Shown piece after piece: positions 35,323 to 47,859 of a stretch of DNA of 64,000 bases. Origin of the DNA: Zanthoxylum bungeanum (taxonomy: Eukaryota > Streptophyta > Magnoliopsida > Sapindales > Rutaceae); the NCBI GenBank assembly GCA_019454045.1, contig SKCR01025344.1:1-64000 (forward strand), read 5' to 3'. The notes below the pieces were generated by a model, which saw only the letters and a program-made list of their open reading frames with translations, ran no database searches and was not told where the DNA came from. Within the stretch, counting starts at the first letter, position 1; the number at the start of each line of letters is the position of its first letter. The position numbers and the translations under genes were made by a program.

Positions 35323-35335
35323 GCTCTAGATGCCA
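35323..35335 (-). promoter_or_regulatory. E4 primer binding site (variant)
   Basis: The minus strand reads TGGCATCTAGAGC, differing from TGGTATCAGAGC by base changes and one extra base. One base separates it from the 5' LTR. Confidence 0.75.
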
Positions 35336-35336
35336 T

Positions 35337-36084
35337 TGTTGGTTTTTATTAAGGTCCCAAGATCAATTATAAGGATGAATCAAGTGCGAATACACATCGA
35401 AGAAGTTGCAGAATACTCACATCGATCGGTTGAGTGACGCGGAGGCAACAAAATTTCAGATTCTGCCTCTTGACAGTGAACTCGGCAGTGCAGATTTTGC
35501 TCACTGGTTTGGCCTTCGTTTGGGTCCTTCGTCAAGCTCCGAGCTTCGTCAAACAGTTCCCGGCTCATGGGTGGACTTCCCTATCACCTTCGCATGTCTC
35601 GTAAGTGTGCTAGCACTTGTGATTTTGCCACAAAATCACACTCTTCGCTTCCCTATCTGCTCGGAAAAAAACAGAAGAAAACCCACTGGTTTGGGCGTAA
35701 GAAGAGGGAGAAAAAGTGAGAAGGAGAGATGGTGTTCAATGTGTTTTTTTTGGCTAAAAGTGTATCCAATACCACTTATTTGATTTTCCAAAAATCAATT
35801 AATTGATTTCCAAAACCAAAACAATACCAAACATTTAAATATATTAAATGTCTATCATGCCATCACATTTGAGTGTTTAACACTCCACCATCAACTTCCA
35901 TCAAGTCACAATCAATCAATCAATCAATGGTCACATCACTCAAAGTGACATGATTTGACGCTTGATGTGACGCTAGATGCGAGTAGCGATTTGACACTTG
36001 ATTTGACGTGCCGCACTCGAATTTGAAATGTGAATGCACTCGTAAATAATCTCGGGCTCGGGTTCGCTAATTCTACATTAACGA
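35337..36084 (-). repeat. E4 5' LTR, inner 748 bp
   Basis: Matches 37325-38072 and 27883-28620 closely. It stops within the LTR palindrome at 36063-36085, where unrelated E2-LTR sequence begins. Confidence 0.9.
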
Positions 36085-37324
36085 TTAGTAATAGAAAAGT
36101 TGAGCGCTCAAATTGTTCAAGTCCCGAATCAACTCTTAAAAGAGATATTAATCTGCTTCTCGTAAGAATGAGTGAATTACATATCTATGTAAAACGTTCC
36201 TAGCTACATACCAAACCATATCCCCAAAATACGTAGTTATTGGATGGGAATGCAACACCAACCTCACCATAGTAAATCAAAGGACATAACCTGTCATGCA
36301 TGAGTTCGTAGTACACTCAGGATTAAGATCGAATCCATATATGACCATCTATTAGATAAAATAAATTTCTTTGGTTAACGGATATTAAAAGAAATTTATT
36401 TCTCCAATCTGTAGTTTCCTGTAAATAGAAAAAGGCATTAAGTTAACACTTGCACCAAAGTCACTTAAAGTATTACCGAAGTCATGTTCTCCTATGGTGC
36501 AAGGAACAGTTAAACTGTCAGGATCTTTCAACTTTAGGGGAAGCTTCCTCTCGATGATAGCGCTTCATTTTTCTAATAATGCTACTGTCTTGTAATCTCC
36601 CAATCTCCGTTTTCATGAAAGATTGTCTTTCATGAATTGACATAGCTGGGTATTTGTTCCAAAGCTTCTACAAACGGAATGTTGTACAAATTAACTATGT
36701 TGCAATGGAAATTGCATTTTATCATTTTGTAATTTGATTACTTAAATATATAAATGATAAAAGTATTTATGATTAGTTCCGGATTATAAGATAGGAGACA
36801 ATATCAATCCATAAAGGTTTAATCATTAAATATCCCTAGTCGTAGTATTATCGAGACTGGACATCGATAATGCGGAATAGACTAGTATTGCACTTGTGTA
36901 TGTTATGGAAGCGTAACGACATAGTTCTCATATATTTAAGTATTGGATACTTATGCAAGTGTGATAGGAGGTTGTGTTTGCCGATAGTACGGAAACAGCT
37001 TCGCTCTGGATAGACCCCGCAGAATCCCATTGGTAGTATGACTTTGTGTCTATGGGAATACGCATCAGGGTAGGTGTGTTTGGTCTTAACTTGAGATTTG
37101 CATTGCTACTACTTGCGACAATCAATACGCTTTGGTTTTGGTCGTCCAGGACTTTAATAGGTTATGTGTACGCCTCTTCTAGGTTTATTGAGAATCATAG
37201 TGTATTGGGTGTGATGTCAAGATAGAAGTATCACTTCAGTCATATGGAGATGATGATCATACAGGGATACAGAACTGGTGCTCTAATTGGTTGCAACCAT
37301 CGGGATAATATGACATGGTCATGA
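36085..37324. repeat. patchwork duplicate of 25339-27882 with two deletions
   Basis: 36085-36397 repeats E2 LTR 25339-25651. 36399-36684 repeats gypsy G2 protease/gag 26665-26951. 36685-37324 repeats E5 LTR 27243-27882, both 640 bp, ending with the same CATGA. The parts are in the original order and orientation, with the DNA between them lost. The gypsy/LTR joint has a TTG microhomology. Confidence 0.88.
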
Positions 37325-39404
37325 TGTTGGTTTCTATTAAGGTCCCAAGATCAATTATAAGCATGAATCAAGTGCGAATACACATCGAAGAAGTTGCGGA
37401 ATAACTCACATCGATCGGTTGAGCGATGCGGAGGCAACAAAATTTCAGATTCTTCCTCTTGACAGCGAACTCGGCAGTGCAGATTTTGCTCACTGGTTTG
37501 GCCTTCGTTGGGTCCTTCGTCAAGCTCCGAGCTTCGTCGAACGGTTCCCGGCTCATGGGTGGACTTCCCTATCACCTTCGCATGTCTCGTAAGTGTGCTA
37601 GCACTTGTGATTTTGCCAAAAAATCACACTCTTTGCTTCCCTATCTGCTCGGCAAAAAACAGAAGAAAACCCACTAGTTTGGGCGTAAGAAGAAGGAGAA
37701 AAAGTGAGAAGGAGAGATGGTGTTCAATGTGTTTTTTTGGCTAAAAGTGTATCCAATACCACTTATTTGATTTTCCAAAAATCAATTAATTGATTTCCAA
37801 AACCAAAAACAATACCAAACATTTAAATATATTAAATGTCTATCATGCCATCACATTTGAGTGTTTAACACTCCACCATCAACTTCCATCAAGTCACATC
37901 AATCAATCAATCAATGGTCACATCACTCAAAGTGACATGATTTGACGCTTGATGTGACGCTAGATGCGACTAGCGATTTGACGCTTGATTTGACGTTCCG
38001 CACTCGAATTTGAAATGCGAATGCACTCGTAAATAATCTCGGGCTCGGGTTCGCAAATTCTAAATTAACGAATTTTTCGTTTCCTCGTAATTAAATGATT
38101 ACGCCTAGCGAAATCACTATTCATGTCGCTAATGAATAAATTCTAAATTAAATCGTTCGCCTGAATTAAAATCTAATTTTAATTCCGCGTCGAAATCTAA
38201 TTTCGTTTAATATATCAAATATATTAATTTCTCGATTAATTCCAAATTAATCGTTATCTCTCTTTTAATGATATTTTATTCCCAGATAAAATATCTCCAC
38301 ATTAATCCTAAATTAATTTTCTCTCTCTTCTAATTAATCCCAGATTAATTTAGAGTGCGAGTTATACGTCATCGATGAATCTTTGGGAAGTGACCCATGA
38401 GATCGCCGGATATGTTGGCAGTAAATTCGGTCGTCGGACTATTCGAACACGTAAGTACCCCTCGTACTACGTTTATACCGATTTACAAGACAAGGTTGGC
38501 CTCTAGCAAAGCGCCATGCCTTCCCAATTCGCCGGAAATATCCTTACAGAAATAAAGGATCTGTATCAGGCGTAGTATACGTAGTATTACGTATTTCTGT
38601 CCAGTTTCGGATGATCACGTGCTAGGCCTAGGGCTGGAATTGTGTCTGCCTCGTACGAAGCACTTGTCGGATGTCTGGTGACTAGTCTCTATAATCGGAT
38701 AAACCTGACCTTATCATTTTATCCCGATAGCTGCAGCATTTAAGAGTACTAGTACCGTATCCTAGGTGACCATCATCTCCATATGACTGGAGTGACACTT
38801 CCGTCTTGACATCACACCCAACACACTCGGATTCTCAATATACCCAGTATTGGTGTACACAGAACCTGTTAAAGCCCTGGACGACCTCAACCAAAGTATA
38901 TTGATTGTCGCAGTATTAGCGGTGCAAGTCTCACGTTAAGACCAAATACACCTACCCTGATTTCGGACTTCCATAGACACATAGTCATACTACCAATGGA
39001 ATTCCGAGGGGGTCTATCCAGAGCGAAGCTGTTTCCCGTAACATCGGTAAAACAGAACCTCCTATTACACTTGCATGAGTATCCTATACCAAAATATATG
39101 AGAACTATGTCGTTGTGCCCTCACAACGCGCACAAGTGTAATACTAGTCTTTTACGTATTTATCGATGTCCAATCTCGATAATACTCTGACTATGGATAT
39201 TTAATGATTTATCCTTCGTGGACTGATACTGTCTCATATCATTCTCCGTCCAGGAACAAATCATAGGGACCTCTCATCATTTATACATCTAGGTGATCTA
39301 ATCACAAATGATAAGAGTGCAATCTCCTATGTCACATAGTTAATTTGTACAACAACATTATGATCTGTACAAATAGTGACGCTATGGGTCATAATTGTCC
39401 AACA
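37325..39404 (-). repeat. full-length E4-type LTR (2,080 bp)
   Basis: Plus strand TGTTGGTTTC to GTCCAACA, flanked by CATGA at 37320-37324 and 39405-39409. Taken alone it looks like a solo LTR in the E5 LTR. Because E4 has the same CATGA on its left, it is better read as the E4 5' LTR, completed after a duplicated segment. It is the reference for the deletion in 27883-29539. Confidence 0.88.
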
Positions 39405-40633
39405 CATGATTATCCGATTAAAGAGACTAGTTGATTGTAATCCGATATATGCTTCGTACGGGGTAGACACTATTCCAGCCTCAAGCCTTGCATGTGACAT
39501 TCGATACTAGATCATAATACGCAATACTACGTATACTACGCCTGACAAAGATTATATATTCATTTAAGAATATTTCTGGAGAATTAGGTAGGCACGATGC
39601 TTTTCTAGAAGCCAACCATGTCTCGTAAATCTGTAAAAATGTAGTACGAGGTACATACGTGTTCGGATAGTCCGATGACCGGATTTACTGCTAACATATC
39701 CAGGGATCTCATAGGTCGCTTCCCAAAGATTCACCGATGACGTATGATTCGAACATAATTAATCTAGGATTAATTGCGGAGAGATTTAATCTATGATAAA
39801 ATGCTATTTGAAGAGAGAGAACGATCAATTTGGAATTAATCAATAAAATAATATATTCTATATATTAAACGAAATTAGATTTCGACGCCGAATTAAAATT
39901 GGATTTTAATTCGGGCTAACGATTTAATTTAGAATTAATTCGCAAGTGACGTGAATAGTAATTTTGCTAGGCATAATTATTTAATTAAATTTGATTTAAT
40001 TACGTTGCAACGGAAAATTCGTTAATTCGGAATTAGCGAACCCGAGCCCGGGAGTGTTTGCGGGCCCACTCGCATTTTGAATTAAAGTGCGGCCCACAAG
40101 TCACATCGCCTGTCACTTTAGTGATGAAAGTCATGTCACCTTTTAGTGATTGACAACCAGTCACTATTCATGATGGGAGTTGTTGAAGGCATTGAATGCC
40201 ATTTTCCCTCCATTTTGCCTTTTGCTTTTTGGAAAAGCATATACCAAAAAATGAGAAGGATTTTTGGATAAGGTTTTTAGAAAACAAAATCAAAAGAAAA
40301 TTGAAACCTCTCTCTCTCTCTCATTAGCTCAAAACCGTGAGCTTCACTACAAGGAAAGAAGAATTGTTTTTCTTTCTAATCTTGCTAGCACATTCAAGGA
40401 ATCATATCAAGGTGTTAGGGAAACTAATCCCTTGAGCTTGGAATCTCATCACACAAAGCTTGCAGCTTGGAGATCACATTCAAATGACACATTGGCCGAA
40501 ACTTCAAGAAGAAATTTTTATTTTTGACGCATTCTAAATCTGATCTTTGTAAGTATGATTCCGCCATACTTTACTTTCGTATTCACATGATTTCATTGCT
40601 TTATATGATCTTGGAATGTCTTAGAGACCAACA
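39405..40633 (+). repeat. E5 5' LTR part B
   Basis: Continues the E5 LTR after the CATGA target copy and ends GACCAACA one base before the primer site. Parts A and B together, less one target copy, give about 1,920 bp. The palindrome TTCGTTAATTC / GAATTAGCGAA is at 40018-40040. The ORF at 40264-40527 is LTR sequence. Confidence 0.9.
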
Positions 40634-40634
40634 A

Positions 40635-40648
40635 TGGTATCAAGAGCC
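40635..40648 (+). promoter_or_regulatory. E5 primer binding site
   Basis: TGGTATCAAGAGCC, the Met-type site with one extra A, one base after the LTR. Confidence 0.85.
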
Positions 40649-42798
40649 TTGATGAGCATGAAATTGAACTTAGGGTTTATATACTAAAATTTTGGTAAAT
40701 TTGATTTGAGCATGTTTTAATCAAATTATTTGTATGAGTATGTTTGTATGTTAATAACTTGGAGTTATACATGATCAATTTGAAGAAAATTGAATTGGAT
40801 TAATTTTCCCCAAATGTTGTATGATGGCCGAATGTAATATAGCCCTAAGGTCATGGTATTTTTGTTCTTTTGATCATTGGATGAGTTTAAAGACTTGGGA
40901 TAAATTGATTAATGATTTAATTGGATTGAAATCGAAATTGTATGTTGGACATGTGTTGAAAAAATTAAAGCATGATTAATTAATTAAATTGATTTTTGGA
41001 AATGTTAATTTAGATAATTAATTGATGCAATACACTTTAATTAATTAAATTATGAAATTTGGAATTTTAGAATTTGATTAATTAGGCTTAATTTAGAATT
41101 GGGCTTTAACTGTTGTATTTGGGCCTAATGGGCTTGGTTGGGTCAAGTTGGTTTAGGTCAATTGGATTGGATCCAAATTGGGCCTAAATCATTCCATTAA
41201 GTCCAAATAGAACAAATGGGCCTTTTATGTTTAATTGGGCCTTATGGGCCGAAATTGGTTTCTTGGAAAATAGGGTGATTCCTTTATTGGGCTTTGGTAT
41301 TTGGATTTGACCCATATTGAGCAAAGTCCATGCCTTAAGAAATTAATTGAAAGCCCATTGGACTTTAATTAAATCACATTGGATGTTAATTGGGATTTGA
41401 GACCCATTTAGATTAGATTTGGAATCTAAGTCGTAAAGGCACATTAAAAGTGTAATTATTTAATTTGGAATTAAATATCGAATTAGTATTGAATACGAAT
41501 TAAATTAGATTTAAATTGTAGTTCAATATAATTCAAGAATTCATACTTTGAGTACTTATTCTCAAACAAGTTGGACTCGCGCAAATCAAATCGTTGTTTG
41601 AACATTGGATGATCACTTTATTCTAAGATTAATTAATTAGATTAGATTGATTGAATAACATGATTTTTGTGAATACATGGATGTGTTGAATGAATAATGT
41701 ATATTGAAAGGATATTAGAAGGGAAATGGCAATTTTAGAAATTGTTGTAAATTTAGAATTTATTAAATTGGACCTGCGTGTCCAGCCTTATCTCTCTTGA
41801 TTCTTTGTAATCCTCTTCTCACCTGATTCCCCTTAATGTTAATGAGGTTTATTTAATTGTATTATGTAATTGGGTAGAAGTTAGAATAGTGCTAGCCGGG
41901 GAGAGGAAAGTGAGTGATTTATTCTGGGAACAATCTGTGAGATATCAATCCGCATATCATTATTAATTTATTTTCATGCCTTATTATGCTTTTAGAATGC
42001 ATGCTTAAGGGTGTATGATGAGACCTAACAAAGATAATAAATTGGTTGCCAATTTACGCGAAAAACCGTCAATAAATATTAAGCGTTTTCCTTCCATTGA
42101 GTGATTCTTACTCAAGATCCAAGATTGGCACTGGTTTGTTGGCCAAAGTCAAGACCTTTGTCCATCGCGGATGTGTTTGAATCATGAAGGTGTGGGACAC
42201 AGAAACTGGACGACTCAATGTTGTTCCAGGCTCGGGGGCCTAGTTGGGAGTACGGAGTAGCCAACGGAGGACTAAACCAGAGAATAAGGGAGTCGCCACC
42301 CGGTGTGAACCGGGACAAAGATTTAAGGCCGCACTCACCCCTCGCAAGGGAAGACCTCAAACCATTGGGTTCGGAATGGTCTCTTACTTATGCAACTTGT
42401 AATGTAAAGATTTATGCAATAATCCAACTAAGCCTATGACATACATTTCCAAGTGCACCACAATCCTAGATTCACATGCTTAAAAGTATAGTTTACATCT
42501 AACATACATGAAACCAAATCTTATTGCCAAATTCACATGCTCAAAGGTAGGCCTTTGCAACAACAAACACATAACGTCATAAGAATTCAATCATTCATGT
42601 AAATAAAAACACAAACAGTCATGGTAACAGTTGCGTGTAATGTAAAGGAAATCAAAATGACGACAAATAATATTGTAGGCGCATAACAGAAATAGACAAC
42701 TAGAGAGGTAATACAAATGCATAACGTAGAAAAGGGGTAACTATATGCTAAGATGGACATGTCGTAATGTGATGCAAGAGGATCTGTTTACCGTGTGC

Positions 42799-43075
42799 GT
42801 TCGTGTAGCGTTCGTAGACGCGTTCGAACGGTAAATAGAAGGTTCTCGTTCGAATAGCGTTCGTAAACGCGTTCGAACGGAAATGAAACAGAATGCTCAC
42901 GTTCGTATGGCGTTTGTGAACGCGTTCGAACGGAAATGAAACAGAATGCTCACGTTCGTATGGCGTTCGTGAACGCGTTCGAACGGAAATGAGACTTGAT
43001 GCATGATAAGGCAAAATGCATGCGCGTTCGAGTTGCGTTCGTAAACGCGTTCGAACGGGAACAGATCTGATGCAT
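42799..43075. repeat. 53-bp minisatellite with CGTTCGAACG palindrome
   Basis: Units start at 42799, 42848, 42901, 42954 and 43026. Each has a GTTCGTATGGCGTTCGTGA-like arm and the 10-bp palindrome CGTTCGAACG. Related GTTCGAACG strings recur at 45030-45105 near the other end of E8. Confidence 0.88.
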
Positions 43076-43189
43076 GAAATGGGACGCAATACAAAAACAA
43101 CAAAAAAAGGGGCGCGGTGAAGTACTGCCGTAAAGGTGGCCTTTTGGGGCTCTTGATCTCTCAAAGAGAGGACCTTTAGACCAACATAC

Positions 43190-43570
43190 TAAGCCCATGC
43201 GCGTCACATCACATCATGCATACAAACATAAAGACAATCATATCAAACTAAGTATGCCCGATTGAACACATCTTACATCCAACCGAACACACGTCAACCT
43301 GCGCGGCAAAGCATCGTGGTAAAGGGCTTTAGCCCCTCCCCATAGGGGATCTTTCATTCCACTTACTAAGCTACCCATGCGCTCGATCGCATCATGCATA
43401 CAAACATAAAGACAATCATATCAAACTAAGTATGCCCGATTGAACACATCTAACATCCAACCGAACACACATCAACCGGCGCGGCAAAGCATCGTGGTAA
43501 AGGGCTTTAAAAACCCTCCCCATAGGGGATCTTTCATTCCACTTACTAAGCCCATGCGCTCGATTGAGTC
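43190..43570. repeat. 178-bp tandem duplication
   Basis: CATGCATACAAACATAAAG begins at 43215 and again at 43393. Both units end with CCCCATAGGGGATC and TTCCACTTACTAAG. The start of a third unit follows near 43552, and a fragment precedes the first. Confidence 0.88.
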
Positions 43571-43651
43571 ATGCACAAATAAGCAACATGCAGAATTTAA
43601 GTGACGAAAAAAAATAAACCAAAGCAACACAAAACAAAAGAGGGTGCCGTT

Positions 43652-43750
43652 TACTCAAGTGGTACGTGGAGTGTATCCCAAGTACAGACCGCACTACCGT
43701 CCATTCGGATTCGGCTACGGAATTTACGTCTGGGTTTCCATCCTATATAC
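43652..43750. repeat. module shared with E2 leader (copy 2)
   Basis: Matches 23001-23102, including TACCGTCCATTCGGA and GGGTTTCCATCC. Surrounding sequence differs. Confidence 0.75.
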
Positions 43751-45571
43751 CACAAGAGACGACACTCTTCCATTCATCCAATACCCACACACACATCATA
43801 CACAAACAAGATTCGACAAATAAGTAAAATACAGTCAAAATAAATAACGAAAGTTACATAAACACGGGTGTGAAAAGTACCCTCAGTCTAACCTTTTTGC
43901 CAACTTTCAGGCTTGCGTTTCACGGACGTCGGAAGGGTAAAGCTCCTCAACTTCTCCGGTTCACTGGTTTAGCATCCTAGCTCACTGTTTTGCTGTTTTA
44001 CTTGCGGTTCGAACTCCGTTCTAATCCTGTTCGGCCTCTATTTTGCTTCTCACTGCTCAGGCCACCTGTTTTGACGTTTCAATGAACTGTTCCAAGTTTG
44101 TGTGGGTTCTTAGTGCAGTTGTGTGTGATTATTTTAAGGATTATGAATGCAGTCTCTTTATGTTACTGTTTTAAAGATTTTTAGGCAATGTTTTAAGTGT
44201 ATTTTGCTGCTGTTTTAGAGGTTAAATTACTGCTGTTCGGGGGTACTTTAGTGGCTGTTGTGTGGAGGCTTAGGGGGTTGCTATTTTCGGTGGTGATTAG
44301 GAGTTGTTTGGTGGTTGGAGGGGTGTAAATGGCTATTGTATTCTCGGTAATATGAGAGTGTTTGAGGGCTTGTTTTTTTCGGTAATGTGAGAGTGGGGGT
44401 GAAGAGAGTTGTTTGTTATTATCTGTATGAGCTAGGGGTTGGAAATTCTTTTCTTTTTTTTTTGTTTGTGATGGGCGTGAACTAGAGAGAGTGGAGAGAG
44501 GAGAGAGGAGGTGGCTAGGTTAGTGCATGTTTATATAGAATAGAGCTAAGGTTTGCCCTTGTCTCACAAGGAAGAGATTTGTTTCCAAATTAGGAGTCCT
44601 AAGAATGGTATATACAAGATTGAGGGGGGACAAAATATTTTAAATTAGAAGTCAACTAATCTAAATTGGTGGATATCTTATTGAATTAGAAAGTCAACTA
44701 ATTTAAATTGGTAGATGTCTTATTAGATTAGGAAGTCAAATATTTGATTAGCTTTGATTGGTTAGGATTAATTTTAATTAGGCATATCTTATTTTAATTT
44801 TAGTATATGAATTATTTAAATTAGGCATGATTTTAGTTTAAGTTGGTAATTGTTTATTTTATTTTGGTAAATGTTTTATTTAATTATTTAATTAATTTAA
44901 TTATTATCTTATTTAGTTAATGTTTTAATTAATATTTATTTATTTAAATTGGGATGTGTTTTAATGGGCTTTGGGGGGCTAATTGGGCTGGGGTGTGAGA
45001 TTAGCAGCAAAACCAGAAATACCGACTCCGTTCGAACGCCAATTCGAACGTGGAACGAACGTCCGCAATCTGCCTGACGTTCGAACGAATTAACGAACGC
45101 AGCACCAACGAAGACAGTGAACTTGTGGAATGAACTTGATGACGCACTTATTCTGAATTTCCCCTTCCGACCTCCGTTCCCTTCCCGCAATATCCTTAGC
45201 TAAAAAAGTAGTGCCTCCAACTGAGACTCATCATCGGGTTTCACATGTGAAAATGCAATGCTACAGAAGGCTTTGTTTCATATCGTATGACTTGTCCAAG
45301 TTGTGATTTGTTGGCCAAAGTCAAGATCACTTCTTGTCCATCGACATCGATTACGAAGCTTTCCAAAGTCAATGGGTTCCGCTTAACTGGAATCATTAAG
45401 CTTGTTGTGCCAAGCCAAAGCTTAGTTGATTCAGAGGAAAAAGGTTAGGAAAAATATTTGGATATATTGGCATATATATTGTATGTATGTTTCGGACTTG
45501 GAGGTCCACCTACCGGATCTAGGAATTGGATGAGATCCAATTGATCTTAGAGATCTACCTAGTTAAATATC

Positions 45572-47542
45572 TGTTGGTTTCTATAATATGTCCCAAGGAA
45601 AGATTAAGCATTTGAAATACAATAAATGAATATATATTTAACTTTGAAGTATGGCGGAATCATACTTACAATGCTTTGTTGATGAAGAAAATCAAACCAA
45701 AATGGAAGCTCCAAGTGTTGATTGATTCGGCCAAGAGGAGAAGAAGGTGGAAAGCTCCAAGCTTTGGTGAATTCCTTGCTCTATGATGGTTTCCCTATCA
45801 CCTCTTTTGATCCCTTGAAGGTGCTAGCCTTGCATGTGAGAAGATGTTCCAACAACCACACTATCTTCAAGCTTTTTGGCAACCAAAATGAAGAAGATGA
45901 AGACCAAAAAACTGCATGCAGTTTTCGGCAATGTGAGAGAGAGAAGAGAGATTTTTCTTGTTGATTTTTATACCAAAAATCAATTTATATTTATTGCCAT
46001 AATATTTATTAAATAATAATAAATCTATGACACAAACCATGCAAAGGCTTAGAGTGTCAACACTCAAATTCCATGCATAACATTGAGTGTATTATACACT
46101 ATCACCATGCAATGCATTATCAATAAAATAATACATATAATGACATGTGTCATGTGGGCCCCACACGTTTCCAAATGAAAGCGGGCCCACGTGCACTCAC
46201 GCGTTCGGGTTCGATATTTCCGAAATACCGAACTTGCGTCGCGACGTTAATTAAATCGATTTAAATAAATAATCGCGCCTAGCGAAATTATTATTTACGT
46301 CGCTAACGAATTAATTCTAAATTAACTCGTATGCCCGAATTAAAATCTAATTTTAATTTCGCGTCGAAATCGAATTTCAATTATTATATCGAATATAATA
46401 ATTTTACTGATTAATTCCAAATTAATCGTTCTCTCTCTCTAAATAAGGCACTTTATCCGAGATAAATTTTCTCCGTAATTAATCCAAGATTATTAAGTTC
46501 GAATCAAATATCATAGGTGAATCTTCAGGAAGCGACCCAAGAGATCTCCGGATATGTTGGCAGTAAATACGGTCGTCGATAATCCGAACACGCACGTACC
46601 TCGTACGTACACGTTCTTACCGATTCACAAGACAAGGTTGGCTTCTAGCAAAGCGCCATGCCTACCCAATTCTCCAGAAATATTCTTATAGGAATATAAG
46701 ATCTATATCAAGCGTAGTATACCGTAGTATTGCGTACATCGATCCAGTATCGGATGATCACTTCTACTAGGCCTGGGGCTGGAGATGTGTCTGCCCCGTA
46801 CGAAACATATATCGGACATCAAGCAACTAGTCTCTTTAAATCGGACAATCCTGACCTAGTCATATTGTCCCGACGGTTGCAACCTTTTATAGAGTACTAG
46901 TTCTGTGTCCTGCGTGATCATCACCTCCATATGTCTGAAGCGATACTTCCATCTTGACATCACATCCAGTACACTACGATTCTCGATAAACCCAGAAGAG
47001 GTGTACACAGAACCGGTTAAGGTCCCCAACCACCAAAACCAAAGTTTACCGATTGTCGCAAGTACTAGCGATGTAAGTCTCAGGTTAAGACCATATACAC
47101 CTACCCTGATGCGGCCTCCCATAGACACCTAGACATACTACCAATGGATTCCGCGGGGTCTATCCAGAGCGAAGCTGTTCCGTACCATCGGTAAAACACA
47201 ACCTCCTATCGCACTTGCATAAGTATCCAATACTTAAATATATGAGAACTATGCCGTTGTGCCCTCACAACGTGCACAAGCGCAATACTAGTCTATTCCG
47301 CATTATCGATGTCCAGTCTCGATAATACTACGGCTAGGGATATTTAATGATTAAACCTTTATGGATTGATACGGTCTCATATCATCTCAATCCAGTACTA
47401 ATCAATGGACTTTCGCCATTTTATATCAAAGTAAATAATATTTACAAAATGGCAAAAGGCAATTTCATTATTACATAGTTAATTTTGTACAATAATACAT
47501 ATCATTTACAAACAGTGACGCTATGGGACACAATGTCTAACA
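45572..47542 (-). repeat. E7: solo LTR of a third related subfamily
   Basis: 1,971 bp, plus strand TGTTGGTTTCTATAATATG to ATGTCTAACA, flanked by ATATC at 45567-45571 and 47543-47547. In minus orientation it starts TGTTAGACATTGTG and is related over its length to the E4, E5 and E6 LTRs, but is clearly more distant. No internal region is present, as expected after LTR-LTR recombination. ORFs at 45722-45964 and 46856-47132 are LTR sequence. Confidence 0.9.
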
Positions 47543-47859
47543 ATATCATACAGCTTGTTGGCCAAAGTAAGGTGTGTGTTTATTAAAGGGATCCTAGCCC
47601 ACTAGGAATTAGGTTTCCCGAGTACTCAACAGAGGGTTAGAGGCTCGCTGAAAAATAGTAGAAGGCTAGTATTGAATTTTCAATTCCGTTCAAATACTTA
47701 GCTTCACGCGCTTTCAAATTATTTCGTCAATTATTTTTATTAGTTGGACTAATATATTATTTTTCTTGTAACAGTTAGACTGTACCCATACATCGTTAAT
47801 CGAATAGTTGGACTAGTGCGGTTAAGATGACAATAAAGTTAAGCATTAGGGATATTGTC

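Larger units (their letters stand above)
27883..36084 (-). mobile_element. defective copia element E4 (minus strand)
   Basis: The 3' LTR (27883-29539), polypurine tract, decayed pol and gag (29553-32600), leader, primer site (35323-35335) and the first 748 bp of the 5' LTR (35337-36084) are in minus-strand order. The left target copy is CATGA. The right end is replaced by a patchwork (36085-37324), after which a full E4-type LTR and the matching CATGA (39405-39409) follow. No pol domain has an open frame. Leader and LTR are well preserved. Confidence 0.85.
42191..45265. mobile_element. E8: 3,075-bp unclassified insertion with TG/CA ends
   Basis: Starts TGTGGGACACAG and ends AATGCTACA, with target copy GAAGG at 42186-42190 and 45266-45270. 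The E5 leader reads through cleanly when it is removed. It has no terminal inverted repeats, no second LTR and no pol motifs, so a solo LTR of an unknown gypsy or other family is the best guess. It contains a 53-bp minisatellite, a 178-bp tandem duplication and the module shared with E2. The minus strand near 42297 reads TGGCGACTC, which recalls a tRNA-Arg primer site, but it lies too close to the end to be sure. ORFs at 42748-43207 are minisatellite translations. Confidence 0.75.
40649..47859 (+). other. E5 leader, interrupted by E8 and E7
   Basis: Without the insertions the leader is about 2.15 kb (40649-42185, 45271-45566 and 47548-47859, plus target copies). It holds a TGGGCC/GGCCCA cluster at 41094-41260 and three TTGGCCAA-centred motifs at 42136, 45308 and 47555. 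Once E8 and E7 are removed, their spacing is 92 and 271 bp, matching E4 and E6. No ORF in it is credible. Confidence 0.78.

Noticed and set aside
37325..39404. Independent solo LTR inserted at CATGA
   Set aside because: E4 has the same CATGA on its left in the same host LTR. Two independent hits at the identical site are unlikely, so it is better explained as the completed E4 5' LTR beside a duplicated segment.
42799..43075. CRISPR-like direct repeats
   Set aside because: The units are contiguous, with no unique spacers, and lie inside a plant mobile element. This is a minisatellite.
42748..43207. Three minus-strand ORFs up to 138 codons with repeated PFERV-like strings
   Set aside because: The repeats are translations of the CGTTCGAACG minisatellite in three frames.
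42191..45265. E8 as a DNA transposon or MITE
   Set aside because: No terminal inverted repeats were found, and 5-bp target copies with TG/CA ends fit LTR integration better.
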